From CBDCPI01 sp965220245 (lineage in GTDB: Bacteria; Chloroflexota; Dehalococcoidia; Lucifugimonadales; UBA3495), in the NCBI GenBank assembly GCA_965220245.1, contig CBDCPI010000006.1:124001-188000 (forward strand): DNA of 64,000 nucleotides, written 5' to 3'. Below are positions 8,444-17,328 of this stretch, in pieces. The notes beneath the pieces are model-generated. The model was not told the origin of the DNA and did no database searches. It was given only the letters and a program-made list of their open reading frames with translations. The first letter of the stretch is position 1. Every line of letters starts with the position of its first letter. Position numbers and translations under genes: made by a program.

Positions 8444-9580
8444 CTGATGTTACGCAGCCTTAAGGAGTTGGAGTTCATTGAAAGCATGGCGAATGGACTG
8501 GAGATAGAGCCGGGCTCTCAAGGCAAAGTGGTTCACTCCGTGCTTCAACCGGAGTCCTTCCAACCGGAAGGCCGCATAGATGGACATGAAACAGTGGTTG
8601 CTCTGGGTGCGCTCCGTCCGGGTAGGCGACTTGGCCAGGGCGGCATTGGACTTGAGCGTCTTATGAAAGGTCTCCACTTTCCACCGTTTCTGGCAGATCC
8701 CGCAGATGGTTGGTCCATCACAGTCCAGATCGCTTGAGGCCAGATACAATGTCCCGGTGCTGCCATCCTTGTTTGTAAAGACCTGGCGAACGAGTTGGAC
8801 CGGAAAATCCAACCCCCTCAGCCAGCACTGCACCGCTTGGTGTTCCGGCAACTCCAGCGAGTCTATGCGGGAGAAGTTGCCCTGAAGTTTCCCTTCATAG
8901 CTCAGTGCTGCCGTCCGGTTCGGCTTGAGTGCAACAACGAAATGCCGGTCCAGTTCCTGGCGTATGAAATCCAGGTTCTCCTTGGCGGCAAACCAACTGT
9001 CAGCCAGCACGTAGCGGTATTGCAACTGATTGCGCTGGCAGACTCGCAGCATCCGGCGCATGAGTTCGTTCTTGGTGACCTCGCTCTTGCACTTGAGCCT
9101 GCCGGTCTTCTCATCGTGATACACCAGCGGCTTTCGGACCAGTTCGTAGGCCACGGGAACCGCTGCATCCCCGGCGTAGTACACGCAGTTGAGCAGGTTG
9201 ATCCCCTTGACGGAACGGTTCTTGCTATGGTCGAAATGCCAGCTAATCAGTTCGTTCTCGTCCGTATAGGGCTTTTCCTCGATGGTGTCATCGAAGATCA
9301 GCGCCCCGTCCGGGTCTTCGATGGCGCGCACCATTGGCTTGACCTGTTGCCACAGGGTTTTGGAGTCATAGTCTGCCCTAGATAGAAAGCGCGTTACCTG
9401 GTCATGGCTGACCGCCCCTTCCACTGTGGATGACAACCCGTGTGGATGACAACCCGGTGGCGGTGGTGGCCCCAAAAGAACTCAACAGGTAATCCTCAAC
9501 AGGTAATCGGTGTACAATTCTAACATCTGTTTATCCATGGCTCTAATCTACCATTTCCCTCAACCTGTGCGTAACATGAG
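8444..9580 (-). mobile_element. IS4-like insertion sequence, copy 1 with 8-bp target duplication
   Basis: Ends CTGATGTTACGCA and TGCGTAACATGAG form 13-bp inverted repeats with one mismatch. GCGTTTAA occurs directly outside both ends (8436-8443 and 9581-9588), the target duplication. The element is 1137 bp and almost identical to the copy at 19595-20716; it is 15 bp longer, 14 of which are a tandem duplication of gattacctgttgag (minus-strand sense) in the 5' part of the transposase gene. Confidence 0.88.
8450..9475 (-). CDS. DDE transposase of IS copy 1 (5' end frameshifted)
   Basis: 341 residues from a TTG. Catalytic core resembles the IS4 group: FDDTIEEKPYTDE, GINLLNCVYY, RYVLADSWFAAKENLDFI, and KRWKVETFHKTLKSN (the Y/K-rich E motif). 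The natural start is probably an upstream ATG encoding MDKQMLELYTDYLL, but a 16-bp tandem duplication (tgtggatgacaacccg twice on the plus strand) shifts the frame after about 27 codons, and in this copy a 14-bp duplication also adds a stop. Translation from the TTG would restore most of the protein with a proline-rich start. Probably inactive or poorly expressed. Confidence 0.85.
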   Translation of the reverse strand: MGPPPPPGCHPHGLSSTVEGAVSHDQVTRFLSRADYDSKTLWQQVKPMVRAIEDPDGALIFDDTIEEKPYTDENELISWHFDHSKNRSVKGINLLNCVYYAGDAAVPVAYELVRKPLVYHDEKTGRLKCKSEVTKNELMRRMLRVCQRNQLQYRYVLADSWFAAKENLDFIRQELDRHFVVALKPNRTAALSYEGKLQGNFSRIDSLELPEHQAVQCWLRGLDFPVQLVRQVFTNKDGSTGTLYLASSDLDCDGPTICGICQKRWKVETFHKTLKSNAALAKSPTRTERTQSNHCFMSIYAAFRLEGLRLKHGVNHFALRARLYLQSIRHAFNELQLLKAA

Positions 9581-9660
9581 GCGTTTAAGTAAAGAGCAGC
9601 CTCTAAAGCCGCTCTTTTGTATAAATGGTGACGCTGAAAATACGTGGTGCTAAGAGATAC

Positions 9661-10188
9661 TCACTTATTCAATTCCCTTATTCCTTTGAGCGCCAGGCGT
9701 TCTTTCGCCTGCATCTCCGTCTCTTCATCCGGCTCCAAGTGGTCGTATCCCGCCAAGTGCAGCACCCCGTGGACAATAAGCAGCGCCAACTCCTGGTCCA
9801 AGGGAACGCCCCGGCCGGTAGCCTGTCGCTGGGTCTGGGGATAGGAAATGACCACGTCGCCCAGAGGCGCCGGCTCGCCCGGAGGGTAGACAAAGTCGGT
9901 CTCCTGATGGCCTTGCTCCCGGCATCCATGCTGTTCTCGGGACTGGGGTCCGTTGTCGGGGACCGCTTCACCTTCCCAATGGCCGGAATGAGATGCGGAG
10001 AACGAGAGTACGTCGGTAACTTCGTCCAGTCCCCGGTAGTCCCGGTTCAAACTCTTCACTGTCTCATCGCCGGTGATTACCAGGCTCATCTGGCACTCGG
10101 CGCCCTCTGGCAAGGCCACAACCAGCGCGGCTTGCACCACGTCTTGCAGCCACTCTTCGGCTACTTGGCCCCGGTATGCTGCGTCCAC
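9661..10188 (-). CDS. ybeY: endoribonuclease YbeY
   Basis: About 175 residues. Metal-binding motif HGVLHLAGYDH near residue 140, preceded by the conserved VITGDETVKSLNRDYRG and TDVLSFS and by LGDVVIS. YbeY is a zinc RNase used in 16S rRNA 3' maturation and ribosome quality control. An insertion of about 25 residues (HSGHWEGEAVPD...) follows TDVLSFS. The first usable start is GTG 10188; the in-frame residues just upstream (IQIQIDIS) also look like YbeY, so initiation at a non-standard codon upstream is possible. It stands alone between an IS and the phage-like element. Confidence 0.9.
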   Translation of the reverse strand: MDAAYRGQVAEEWLQDVVQAALVVALPEGAECQMSLVITGDETVKSLNRDYRGLDEVTDVLSFSASHSGHWEGEAVPDNGPQSREQHGCREQGHQETDFVYPPGEPAPLGDVVISYPQTQRQATGRGVPLDQELALLIVHGVLHLAGYDHLEPDEETEMQAKERLALKGIRELNK

Positions 10189-10330
10189 GCTAATGTCTAT
10201 TTGGATCTGGATGTAGGGCTCCTACCGGCCATGTGGGGCAAGGGGCAGTCGAGAGGTCTCGATTTCTTCCGGCCCCGGGCTCAGGGAAAGCCTGAGACAC
10301 AGTTAGAAGTATCGGCTGGCTTAGGGGGAG

Positions 10331-10375
10331 AGCGGCGGTGGTACCCCGGATGGGCTTCGATCCCATGACCTCCAC
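10331..10375 (-). other. 3' tRNA-like fragment, possible attachment site
   Basis: On the minus strand this reads as a variable-loop-like GGAGGTC, a T arm (ATGGG-ATCGAAG-CCCAT), then CCGGGGT and ACCA. No matching 5' half is present upstream; instead there is a repeated cgggaaagggttac and the repressor gene. This is what an att site left by integration into a tRNA 3' end looks like. I could not find the second copy at the other edge of the element. Confidence 0.4.
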
Positions 10376-10417
10376 CGGGAAAGGGTTACCGGGAAAGGGT
10401 TACCGGTGGAAATCAGC

Positions 10418-11299
10418 CTAAAAAGCCCCTTTCAGATACAAATCAGGATCTTCGGGACCTCCCTCTTTTGTGTTGTAGGTTGAGATCAAACTCACTGCTC
10501 TACAGCGGCCTAGGGACCCACCCAGCCCAGCCCAAAACCCATTTGCACCAACCCTTATCTCCCCGCCTGGGAAGGTTCTCGCCGACCATCGGACCTCCCC
10601 AATAACTTGCGCCCCGTCAGGCCAGGGCGCCGGCGGCCAATAAGGGTTATCACTCAATAACTGCCAACGGCCTGACCTATCCCTGCCAGCCCGCTTCACC
10701 ATCAGACTTCCATCAGTCTGTAACACATAAATAAGGCCCTTCCGCCGGTTAAGCCTCCGGTGGTCCACCAAGATAGAACATCCGTCCGGCAAGGTCGGCT
10801 CCATAGATTCCCCACTCACGGTGATAACCGTGCAATATGATGGGTCAATCTGGTGCGCCTTCAACCAAGTACGCCGGAAGACCAACCGACCCTTGATCGG
10901 CGCATCCTCAATGAGGACTCCACCTCCCGCGGACGCCTCAACCTAGTGTATCTCAACGTACCTCGCGCCGGCCTCACTGAAATCTCCCTCGGCAACAGCT
11001 CCATCACTATAAGAAAAGGATGACTCCCTTGCCAAACCATCCTCCAAAGTCCCATGTTTCAACCGCTGAGCCGCCACCTCTCCATATGGCCTGGGATCAT
11101 CGGTCAGACCAACCAAGTAATCCAAGGAAACACCCAGCACCCGGGCTGCATTGACCGCACCCTCCAACCTGGGCCTCCTAACATCGGATTCGACTTGCGA
11201 AATCATAGAAGATCCGTACCCATCTCCCGTGGCCACAGCCAAGTCTATCTGAGTCAACCCAGCCGCTATGCGCGCTTCCCGTAACCGTTTACCAATCAT
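10418..11299 (-). pseudogene. CI/LexA-like phage repressor, interrupted by an in-frame TAG
   Basis: N-terminal XRE helix-turn-helix (LREARIAAGLTQIDLA...SSMISQVESDVRRP) and C-terminal S24 peptidase-like domain (VSGESMEPTLPDG with the serine, VKRAGRD with the lysine). Both lie in the same frame, split only by TAG at 10943-10945 just after GARYVEIH. Sense resumes at once with VEASAGGG and GRLVFRRTWL, the usual linker of such repressors, so a single Glu-to-amber change is likely. Divergent from a Cro-like gene. The HTH half alone may still be made. Confidence 0.8.
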
Positions 11300-11381
11300 T
11301 CTTACCCCTAGTGAATTTACCGTAAAACATTTCTTGATATATCACTGGTGGCGATATAGTGTACTTTCACTGGAAGTAAAT
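11300..11381. promoter_or_regulatory. divergent repressor/Cro promoter-operator region
   Basis: 82 bp separate the two divergent regulators. On the plus strand TTGATA and a following tagtgt/gatata box could form a promoter. TCACTGG occurs twice (in tatCACTGGtgg and ttTCACTGGaag), and ATATC/GATAT arms flank the first, consistent with operator half-sites. Boundaries are inferred from layout only. Confidence 0.45.
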
Positions 11382-11684
11382 ATGACAAACGCCATCAATC
11401 TTCAAGCGCTTAGAGGCCGCATCGCCGAAGCCAAGATAAAACGACAGCACCTAGCGGCACTGCTCGGTTACAGCGAGACTGCGTTCAGCCTGTACCTAAA
11501 CGATCGACGAGATCCTCCGCCAAGCTTCATAACCGGCGTTTACAACGCCATAGCCCGCTTGAAAAAAGCGGAACAAGCCGCACAAGAAGCTAAACAACGA
11601 GTACTTGCAGAAGAACCCAAAGAACCAGTGCTCGCTCAAACTCAAGAAGCAGCGGACATCCCGTATGACCGCAGTCTAGCGTAA
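11382..11684 (+). CDS. Cro-like helix-turn-helix protein
   Basis: About 100 residues from ATG 11382. HTH-like region LRGRIAEAKIKRQHLAALLGYSETAFSLYLNDRRDPPPSF, followed by an Ala/Lys/Glu-rich helix (KKAEQAAQEAKQ). Its position, divergent from a repressor gene, fits a Cro-type regulator of a lysogenic element. An upstream in-frame start at 11268 lies inside the repressor gene and is unlikely. It is one of the few intact genes of this decayed element. Confidence 0.7.
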   Translation: MTNAINLQALRGRIAEAKIKRQHLAALLGYSETAFSLYLNDRRDPPPSFITGVYNAIARLKKAEQAAQEAKQRVLAEEPKEPVLAQTQEAADIPYDRSLA

Positions 11685-11697
11685 AGCCGCCTAACTC

Positions 11698-11871
11698 CGC
11701 TACCAGCGGGAAGCGGAACTCATTTGCCCTTCCTGCAACGGCAAGGGCGGCATCCTGAACCAGTCAGTCAAAGCCAGGGCCAAGAAGGGCGGCAACGCCG
11801 TTTACCTGAAGAGCCTGACACCGGACCAATTTGGAGACGGTGGAGACTATACACCGACATGGCAGGAGTAG
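11698..11871 (+). pseudogene. fragment of an unidentified phage-like protein
   Basis: 57 codons, no start codon, ending in TAG. The peptide has ELICPSCNGKGGI (a CxxC pair) and AVYLKSLTPDQF. It looks like the tail of a larger protein. I do not recognise the family. Confidence 0.35.
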
Positions 11872-12298
11872 CGACCCGAAGGGCATAAGCATCCACCGTA
11901 TTCATGCCAGTCCTATCCCAGGCGCGAAGAAAACGCCCTCCCCCACATCCGTGACGGCGACGCATCCTCATCCCTCACTTCGTGCTGGTGCGCTGGCTCA
12001 GGGAAGAGTCGGAGCGAAACATGAGAGGCATGGTCTAGAACAACAAGCCGACGGCGAAACAACAAAATACCTGCCCGTCCGGCGTCTCTTCGTCCGGGCA
12101 GGTTCGAGGAGCAGACCAGAAAGCTCTCATTAACACCATAACCGAAACCGTCAGCGAATTCCAACCCCAAGACAGCCTTTCCCCGGCAAAACCACGGTGC
12201 AACCCCGTCAACCCGCCTCCGGCAATGCCGCCCAAGGCCCTCCCCTGCCAGAAGCCAAAACCCCAGTCCCGCTTGCCCGGAACACGGAGCACCAACGC
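11872..12298. other. decayed element DNA without a supportable gene
   Basis: Short open frames exist on both strands but are Pro/Arg-rich or low-complexity and show no domain. Probably degraded phage sequence. Confidence 0.4.
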
Positions 12299-12775
12299 AT
12301 GACCGGCAACGAAACCCGGCCCACGACCAACGAGGAGCACAACCAACGCCTCGGGGAGGGACCGGCAAGCCCCCGAAGAGGCACGGCGGCCGCCGGCGAG
12401 GACCTCCGGAGGCCCGACGGTCCACCCGGCCTGCGGCCCCAGAAACATACGACAGATGAACCGAGAAAAGGCAACCGCATAAATCTCAAAACCGAGCCCT
12501 GGGCCCACCAGAAGGAAGGCCTGGACTTCATCAGACCCAGGCCCGGCGCCATGCTGGCCATGAAGATGGGAACAGGCAAGTCCCTCTGCGCTGTCGCCCT
12601 CATGGCCGAGTCCGAGCGCCAACGGACCCTGGTCCTATGCCCACTCTCCGTCGTCGACCACGTCTGGCCCCAGCAGATCGAGGCCCACAGCGCTGCCGAC
12701 CTCCAGGTAATTCCCCTGGGAAGCGACGCGGCCGGGGTCAAGGCGAAGCTGCAGAAGGCGGAGCAGGCCTGCTGA
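12299..12775 (+). pseudogene. SNF2/DEAD-like helicase, N-terminal fragment
   Basis: From ATG 12299, about 158 residues. The end carries helicase motifs: EPWAHQKEGLDFI (Q-like), Walker A MKMGTGKSLCA and VLCPLSVVDHVWPQQIEAH (motif Ia). The frame stops after KLQKAEQAC and the DEAH box, later motifs and second RecA domain are missing; the following DNA encodes an unrelated protein in another frame. Phage elements often carry such a helicase near their primase. Internal deletion is the likely cause. Confidence 0.65.
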
Positions 12776-13140
12776 CCAAGAGGAAGCAAAGCCTGGAGGC
12801 TGAGCTGCGAGAGGTCAAGGGGAAGCTGGAGAAGACTGAGACCAGGCTCACCGACTACTTCGCGGTCAAGGGCCTGAAGAACGTGAGGACGGAGAACGGC
12901 ATGGCCTACCTGTCACGGGAGGTCTTCGCCAGCCTGGCGCCGGAGGAGAACGGCGGACACGAGGAGGCCCACGCCGCGCTGCGCCGGAACGGCCTGGGGT
13001 ACATGGTCAAGGACGGGGTGAACGCCAACACCCTCCGGGCCTACGTCCGGGAGCGGGAGGGCCTGGGAGAGGAGATACCCCGGGACCTGCGGCCCTCCAT
13101 CAGGGTCACCGAGGTGTTCCGGGTCCGGGTCCGGAGCTAG
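12760..13140 (+). pseudogene. phage coiled-coil protein (Gp157/host-nuclease-inhibitor-like), N-terminally lost
   Basis: The meaningful peptide begins about LLTKRKQSLEAELREVKGKLEKTETRLTDYFAVKGLKNVRT, then REVFASLAPEENG and a C-terminal RPSIRVTEVFRVRVRS. A charged helix followed by a compact C-terminal domain is typical of small phage proteins beside recombination genes. It is fused out of frame to the helicase fragment and has no clear start of its own. Family assignment is tentative. Confidence 0.45.
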
Positions 13141-13262
13141 TCAGGGGAACGAGTGAATAGTGATCAGTGGATAGTTCTCCCGCCGGAGCAGGCCCTATTC
13201 ACCAATCACTCAGTCACCATCAAATTAAAAAGGAGACCCCAAACCAGAACAGGGAGGCAAAA

Positions 13263-13784
13263 ATGCCCAAACCCAGGAATAAATCCAACGGCGACCCGAA
13301 CGAAAAGCCCGGGGGCAACCCCGACGGCGAAGGAGCCGGCGACGGAACCAACGGCGAGGCTGGCGGCCAGACCGGCGAGGGGGCCAACGGCGAGACCGCC
13401 CTGGCCACCGCCCCGGAAGGTCCGGTCTACCAGACCCTGTCCGCCACCGCCGAGGAGATGAATCGCTTCATCCAGGTGATCAAGACCAACCTGGCCGGGG
13501 AGAAAATAACCGACCGGGACCTGGACCGGATCACCCTGCCCGCCGGGGGCTCCCGCCAGTGGGAGGTGCCTACCATCGAGGGGAGCGAGTACACCGACAC
13601 CCTCGATGGCATCATCATCCACCAGACACCCCCGCGTGCCTACTGGAAGAAGGACCTGGACGAAGGAGGCGGCGGGACCCCGCCGGACTGCTCCAGCCCT
13701 GACGGGGAGAGGGGCTTCTTCAGCATAGTGGTGCAGGCCCCTCCACCAGCATCGCAACGGTTCGGAAGTGCTTCCTCCGGCTGA
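13263..13784 (+). pseudogene. phage-like protein of unknown function, frameshifted
   Basis: ATG 13263 with AGGGAGG upstream. Gly/Asn/Glu-rich N terminus, then ITLPAGGSRQWEVPTIEG and PRAYWKKDLDEGGGGTPPDCSSPDG. After about residue 150 the frame is lost: in other frames DNA to about 13950 encodes RLTNQNPPQIFHDGYTQL and RIVLRSGGAVPEAQRPQLEKY, evidently the rest of the same protein. I do not know its role; position before a primase suggests DNA replication or recombination of the element. Confidence 0.5.
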
Positions 13785-13934
13785 CCAACCAGAACCCGCC
13801 CCAGATCTTCCACGACGGCTACACCCAGCTCCAGTTGGAAAGGGTCGAGTTAACCCCTTCCCCTACTCCCGCATCGTGCTCCGCTCCGGCGGGGCGGTGC
13901 CGGAGGCGCAGCGGCCCCAGCTGGAGAAATACAT

Positions 13935-14012
13935 CATCGCCCTTTCCCCTGCCTACTCGTCCTGCTGGACGCTCACGTTCAGCAGGACGAGTAGGCAGGG
14001 GAAAGGGCGATG
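13935..14012. repeat. 33-bp perfect inverted repeat with 12-nt loop
   Basis: Arms 13935-13967 and 13980-14012 are perfectly complementary (start CATCGCCCTTTCCCC, inner end CCTGCTG); the loop is GACGCTCACGTT. The right arm runs into the ATG (14010) of the primase gene, so any RNA hairpin would cover its ribosome binding site. No T-run follows, so it is not a simple terminator. Confidence 0.9.
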
Positions 14013-15070
14013 GACCCGCAACAGTTCCTGACGGCCCTGTGGGGAGACCCTCCCCCGGGGCAGGTCCCGGTATGGATGCTGCCGCAGAAGCGGTCGTCCT
14101 GGTACCTCCGGTTCGACCGGGTGTGCCGGGACCTGGCCGCCTACCCGGAGCGGGACATCTACACCGGGGCGGGGCTGGCTGCGCCCGGCACCCGGATCCC
14201 GGCCGAAAACCGGGTGAAGGCCCACGAGGTTGCGGGAATCCTCGGCCTGTGGGCCGACATCGACGTGGCCCACGCGGTCCACAAGAAGAGCGAACGGCTG
14301 CCTCCGGACCTGGAGGCAGCCCAAGACGCGCTCAGTACCTTCGAGCACCAACCGACCATCCTGGTCAACTCCGGCCACGGGCTACAGGCTTGGTGGCTCT
14401 TCGCCGAGCCCTGGACCATCCAGGACGACAGAGAACGGACCCGGGCAAACGCCCTCACCATCTGGTGACACGGCCAAGTGAGCAGGCTGCTGCAGCAGCA
14501 AGGCTGGACCGTCGACGCCACCCATGACCTGAGCCGGCTGATGCGCATACCGGGGACGATCAACAACAAGGAACCGGCTTTGCCGGTCCGAGTCGCCGTA
14601 CTGGTCCAAGACGGTCCCCGCTACAGCCAAGAGGAGCTCATCCTGCAGGTACCCGAAGGGTACCACCCGATGGGGCCCAAGCCCAAGAGCGAAGCCGCCA
14701 AGAAGGCCAGACCCGGAGCCAGACTCGGACCGGCCGGGAAGAAGGCAAGCCGGAAGAACCGGGACCGGTCCGGTAACGGAAGCCTCATCCTCCACCCGGA
14801 CGCCGAGCCGCCGGCCCTGAAACTGGCGGCTCTGCTCATGAACGACCTGAAGTTCCGGAAGTCATGGAAAGGGACGCGGTGGGACTTAGCGGACCAATCC
14901 CCCTCGGCCTACGACATGTCCTTGGCCGCGATGGCGGTCAACGCCGGCTGGTCGGACCAGGAGACCGCCAACCTGATGATCGCCCGGCGGGCCAAGCACG
15001 GCCACGACCTCAAGCTGCGGGAGAGCTACTACCAAAGGACATCGCCAAGGCCCGGGAACCGATGGAGTAG
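14010..15070 (+). pseudogene. phage/plasmid-type DNA primase (RepB-like), interrupted
   Basis: From ATG 14010: WYLRFDRVCRDLAAYPERDIYTGAG, then ILGLWADIDVAH (acidic motif), and PTILVNSGHGLQAWWLF, the hallmarks of primase-like RepB/D5 N-terminal domains. TGA at 14466 stops the frame, which continues unchanged with GQVSRLLQQQGWTVDATHDLSRLMRIPGTINNKE. A one-base deletion near 15033 shifts the end (KDIAKAREPME lies in the next frame, stop 15070). Not Sec: the residue is not in a redox motif and no SECIS hairpin follows. The start codon lies in the 33-bp inverted repeat. Confidence 0.72.
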
Positions 15071-15093
15071 GCCGCTGCCCAGGGATGTTACTA

Positions 15094-15189
15094 GGACGAT
15101 TGCAAAGTCTCCACCCCTACCTGTCATTCTGAGCGGAGCGAAGAATCTCAGCTACAGTGGAGAGACCCTTCGCTGCGCTCAGAGTGACG
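15094..15189. repeat. MITE family A, truncated copy
   Basis: Starts with GGACGATTGCAAAGT and follows the inverted sequence of the 7450-7579 copy almost base for base up to gagtgac near 15189, where the match ends. The right terminal repeat is missing and endonuclease-VII-like coding sequence begins at once. It separates the primase remnant from the endonuclease genes. Confidence 0.7.
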
Positions 15190-15353
15190 CGGTATCACAA
15201 TGACCCTGAGTATCGGAAGAATCTGCTGGCTAGAAATCGGACCCCGGAGCATAAGGAGAGGAAGAACACTCAGCGCAGGGAACGCTGGGCTAACGACCCG
15301 GAATACCGGGAGCAACAGAACCTCGGCAGCGGGAGCTACGTGCCAATTTCCCG

Positions 15354-15599
15354 ATGGTTCGCGAGAAGGAAAGGGCTAGTGAATTAATCCGGCGCTACGG
15401 TATAACAATTGCTGATTATGACCGAATGAAAGCCGAGCAATGCGGTGTATGCACCATTTGCCGACAAGAACCGAAAGCAGCATGGCACGTTGACCACAAT
15501 GGCCAGACCAACCAAGTCCGCGGTTTGCTGTGTAGTAACTGCAATAACGGGCTTGGCTTTTTCGAGGAACGCGTTCTGACATTGCTGAGTGCCATCTAG
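15354..15599 (+). CDS. recombination endonuclease VII-like protein, possibly N-terminally disrupted
   Basis: 81 residues. Zinc/HNH-type signature: CTICRQEP, then WHVDHNGQTNQVRGLLCSNCNNGLGFFEE, typical of the phage T4 endonuclease VII family that cuts branched DNA. The N-terminal DPEYR-rich helix usual for the family is found just upstream (about 15200-15325: YHNDPEYRKNLLARN, ERWANDPEYRE) in another frame, so the gene is probably frameshifted, although the metal-binding core is complete. The gap to the second copy is three bases. Confidence 0.7.
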   Translation: MVREKERASELIRRYGITIADYDRMKAEQCGVCTICRQEPKAAWHVDHNGQTNQVRGLLCSNCNNGLGFFEERVLTLLSAI

Positions 15600-15602
15600 T
15601 AT

Positions 15603-16022
15603 TTGAAGCTGCCGGAAATACAGCCAAAGGACATTCAGCCAATACCAGGTGAGCGGCTTTTCGCCCGGTTTGAGATTCCCTATTGGGAGGCTCAGAGACG
15701 GGACAAAAAGTATCGCGCCAATAGAAATAACCAGCTTAAGGTCAAATACAACATTGACATCGACCAGTACGAAGGTCTGCTGAAAAATGGGAACGGCGTC
15801 TGCTGGATATGCTTCCGACCGGAAACTCGCAAGAGGAGACCGCAGGCCCGGTATCCCGAGTGCTTGTACGTCGATCACCATCATCCGAGCGGGATGATTC
15901 GAGGTTTACTTTGTCGCCCGTGCAATACCGGGATCGGATATTTTGAGGATGACCCTGAAAGGGTGGCAAAAGCTATAGAGTACCTGGAGAAATGGGAGGA
16001 TGCTGAGCCTCTGACAGCATAG
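15603..16022 (+). CDS. second recombination endonuclease VII-like protein
   Basis: About 139 residues from a TTG directly behind the previous stop. Core: CWICFRPETRKR, CLYVDHHHPSGMIRGLLCRPCNTGIGYFEDD, then a helix VAKAIEYLEKW. Same fold as the preceding gene but clearly diverged, so an old duplication or two phage sources. Likely a Holliday-junction or branched-DNA nuclease, or a homing-type nuclease of the element. The TTG start is weakly supported. Confidence 0.72.
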   Translation: MKLPEIQPKDIQPIPGERLFARFEIPYWEAQRRDKKYRANRNNQLKVKYNIDIDQYEGLLKNGNGVCWICFRPETRKRRPQARYPECLYVDHHHPSGMIRGLLCRPCNTGIGYFEDDPERVAKAIEYLEKWEDAEPLTA

Positions 16023-16083
16023 CCGGGTGGATACGAAAGCGTCACCCTCCCCTATACCGCTGGTTGAGGAGTGAGGGGTATTC

Positions 16084-16170
16084 GTGATGACGCTGGGCTG
16101 GTCCCGGGCCTGCTATGTGGAGTTGGTCAGGCGGGCGGACACCGCCGCCTTCATCCAGTGCCACGTGAAT
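16084..16170 (+). pseudogene. IS21-family IstA transposase fragment
   Basis: About 29 codons reading VMTLGWSRACYVELVRRADT and AAFIQCHVN, which matches the stretch of the IstA catalytic domain around its second acidic region. It is cut at its 3' side by the left end (cagggcaatcgcatc) of the ISAs1 element. Confidence 0.6.
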
Positions 16171-16171
16171 G

Positions 16172-16967
16172 CAGGGCAATCGCATCTAAATTTTAGACAT
16201 AGTTTAGAATATGGGGCACTCTTGAAATTGGAGTGGCCTCATGGAGAATAGGCCCGTATCCCCGCTGACCGAACAGTTCTCAAATCTGAAAGACCCCCGG
16301 ATTGATCGAACCAAGCGGCACAAGCTAATCGACATAGTAACCATTGCCGTCTGCGCCGTGGTGTGTGGGGCGGATACCTGGGTAGATATGGCGTTGTTCG
16401 GCAAGTCAAAGAAGGAATGGCTCAGCAGGATACTCGACCTTCCCAACGGCATCCCGTCGCACGACACCTTCGGCCGGGTCTTGGCGATGTTGGACGCCAA
16501 GCAGTTCGAGGCCAGTTTCATCGAATGGATTCGGAGGGTGAGCCAGGTGACGCAAGGACAGATCGTAGCCATCGACGGCAAGACAGTCCGGCGTTCCCAT
16601 GACCAACCTATTGGCAAGGGAGCGTTCACCTGGTGAGCGCCTGGGCCTGGGCCCATCGCATGATTCCCGGTCAGACCAAGGTGGATGCCAAATCCAATGA
16701 GATAACGGCCATACCGGAGTTGCTGCGAGCCCTTGAGGTGTCGGGGTGCATTGTCACCATCGACGCGATGGGCTGCCAGAAGGAGATTGCCCAGACCATC
16801 ACCAAGCAAGGGGCTGACTACGTACTGGCGCTCAAGAAGAACCAGCCACAGCTATATCAGGAGGTGAAGGACACATTCAACCTCGCCCGCCAGGCAGAAT
16901 TTGCCGGTATACGCCACGATTTCCATGAAACTCTGGAAAAGAGTCATGGTCGACAGGAATTCTGCGG
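16172..16967 (+). mobile_element. ISAs1-family element, 3'-truncated
   Basis: Left end cagggcaatcgcatctaaat resembles ISAs1 ends. The right end is missing: homology to the transposase breaks off about 16945-16967 and repeat DNA follows. Not mobile. Confidence 0.6.
16241..16967 (+). pseudogene. ISAs1-family transposase, frameshifted and truncated
   Basis: First part: FSNLKDPRIDRTKRHKLIDI, GADTWVDMALFGKSKKEWL, PSHDTFGRVLAMLD, VAIDGKTVRRSHD. The frame ends at GAFTW-stop (16633), whereas the expected HLVSAW continues in the next frame, giving SNEITAIPELLRALE, CIVTIDAMGCQKEIA and DYVLALKKNQ. The protein then loses homology after HETLEKSHGR. One frameshift and a lost C terminus make it inactive. 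Confidence 0.82.
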
Positions 16968-17019
16968 ACACAGAACCCTTCGACAAGCCCTTCGACCGTG
17001 CTCAGGAGAGCCTCAGGAC

Positions 17020-17216
17020 AAGCGTAGCTGGCGGAGAACGGTTCTGGATTCCGGCCTTCGCCGGAATGACAGGGGAGGGGACAGTTTAGAAAACTTATTC
17101 ACGTATCAGTAATTGTCACCCCGAACGGAGTGAGGGGTCTAAAATTCCTCCGGCAAGCCAAGGTTGGCCCCAGTAAGAATTTTAGATTCCTCGCGCTGCT
17201 CGGAATGACAGAAAGG
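17020..17216. repeat. MITE remnants (family B right end, then family C)
   Basis: 17020-17113 repeats the right half of the 3703-3849 element (ggattccggccttcgccggaatgaca ... cacgtatcagtaa). 17114-17216 is a separate palindromic unit: gtcaccccgaacggagtgaggggtctaaaattcc against ggaatgacag arms. A related unit lies at 56583-56692. No gene. Confidence 0.55.
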
Positions 17217-17328
17217 GAGCTTGGAATGAGAATGGAAAGACCCTGCCGAAGTATGCCAAAGGTTTGCCGGGTGCTGAGGTCTGTGTTAGGCTGCCAGCGC
17301 AATCTTGGAAACTCTCCGGGGAGAAGCC

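Noticed and set aside
13935..14012. Hairpin as an ordinary transcription terminator
   Set aside because: No T-run follows on either strand and the arm runs into a start codon.
14466..14468. TGA in the primase as a second selenocysteine codon
   Set aside because: Context (Trp before, basic residues after) is not a redox motif, no SECIS-like hairpin follows, and the gene carries another frameshift.
13835..14527. 230-codon open frame over the primase
   Set aside because: Arg/Pro/Gly-rich reading of GC-rich DNA in the wrong frame, no domain; the primase frame is clearly coding.
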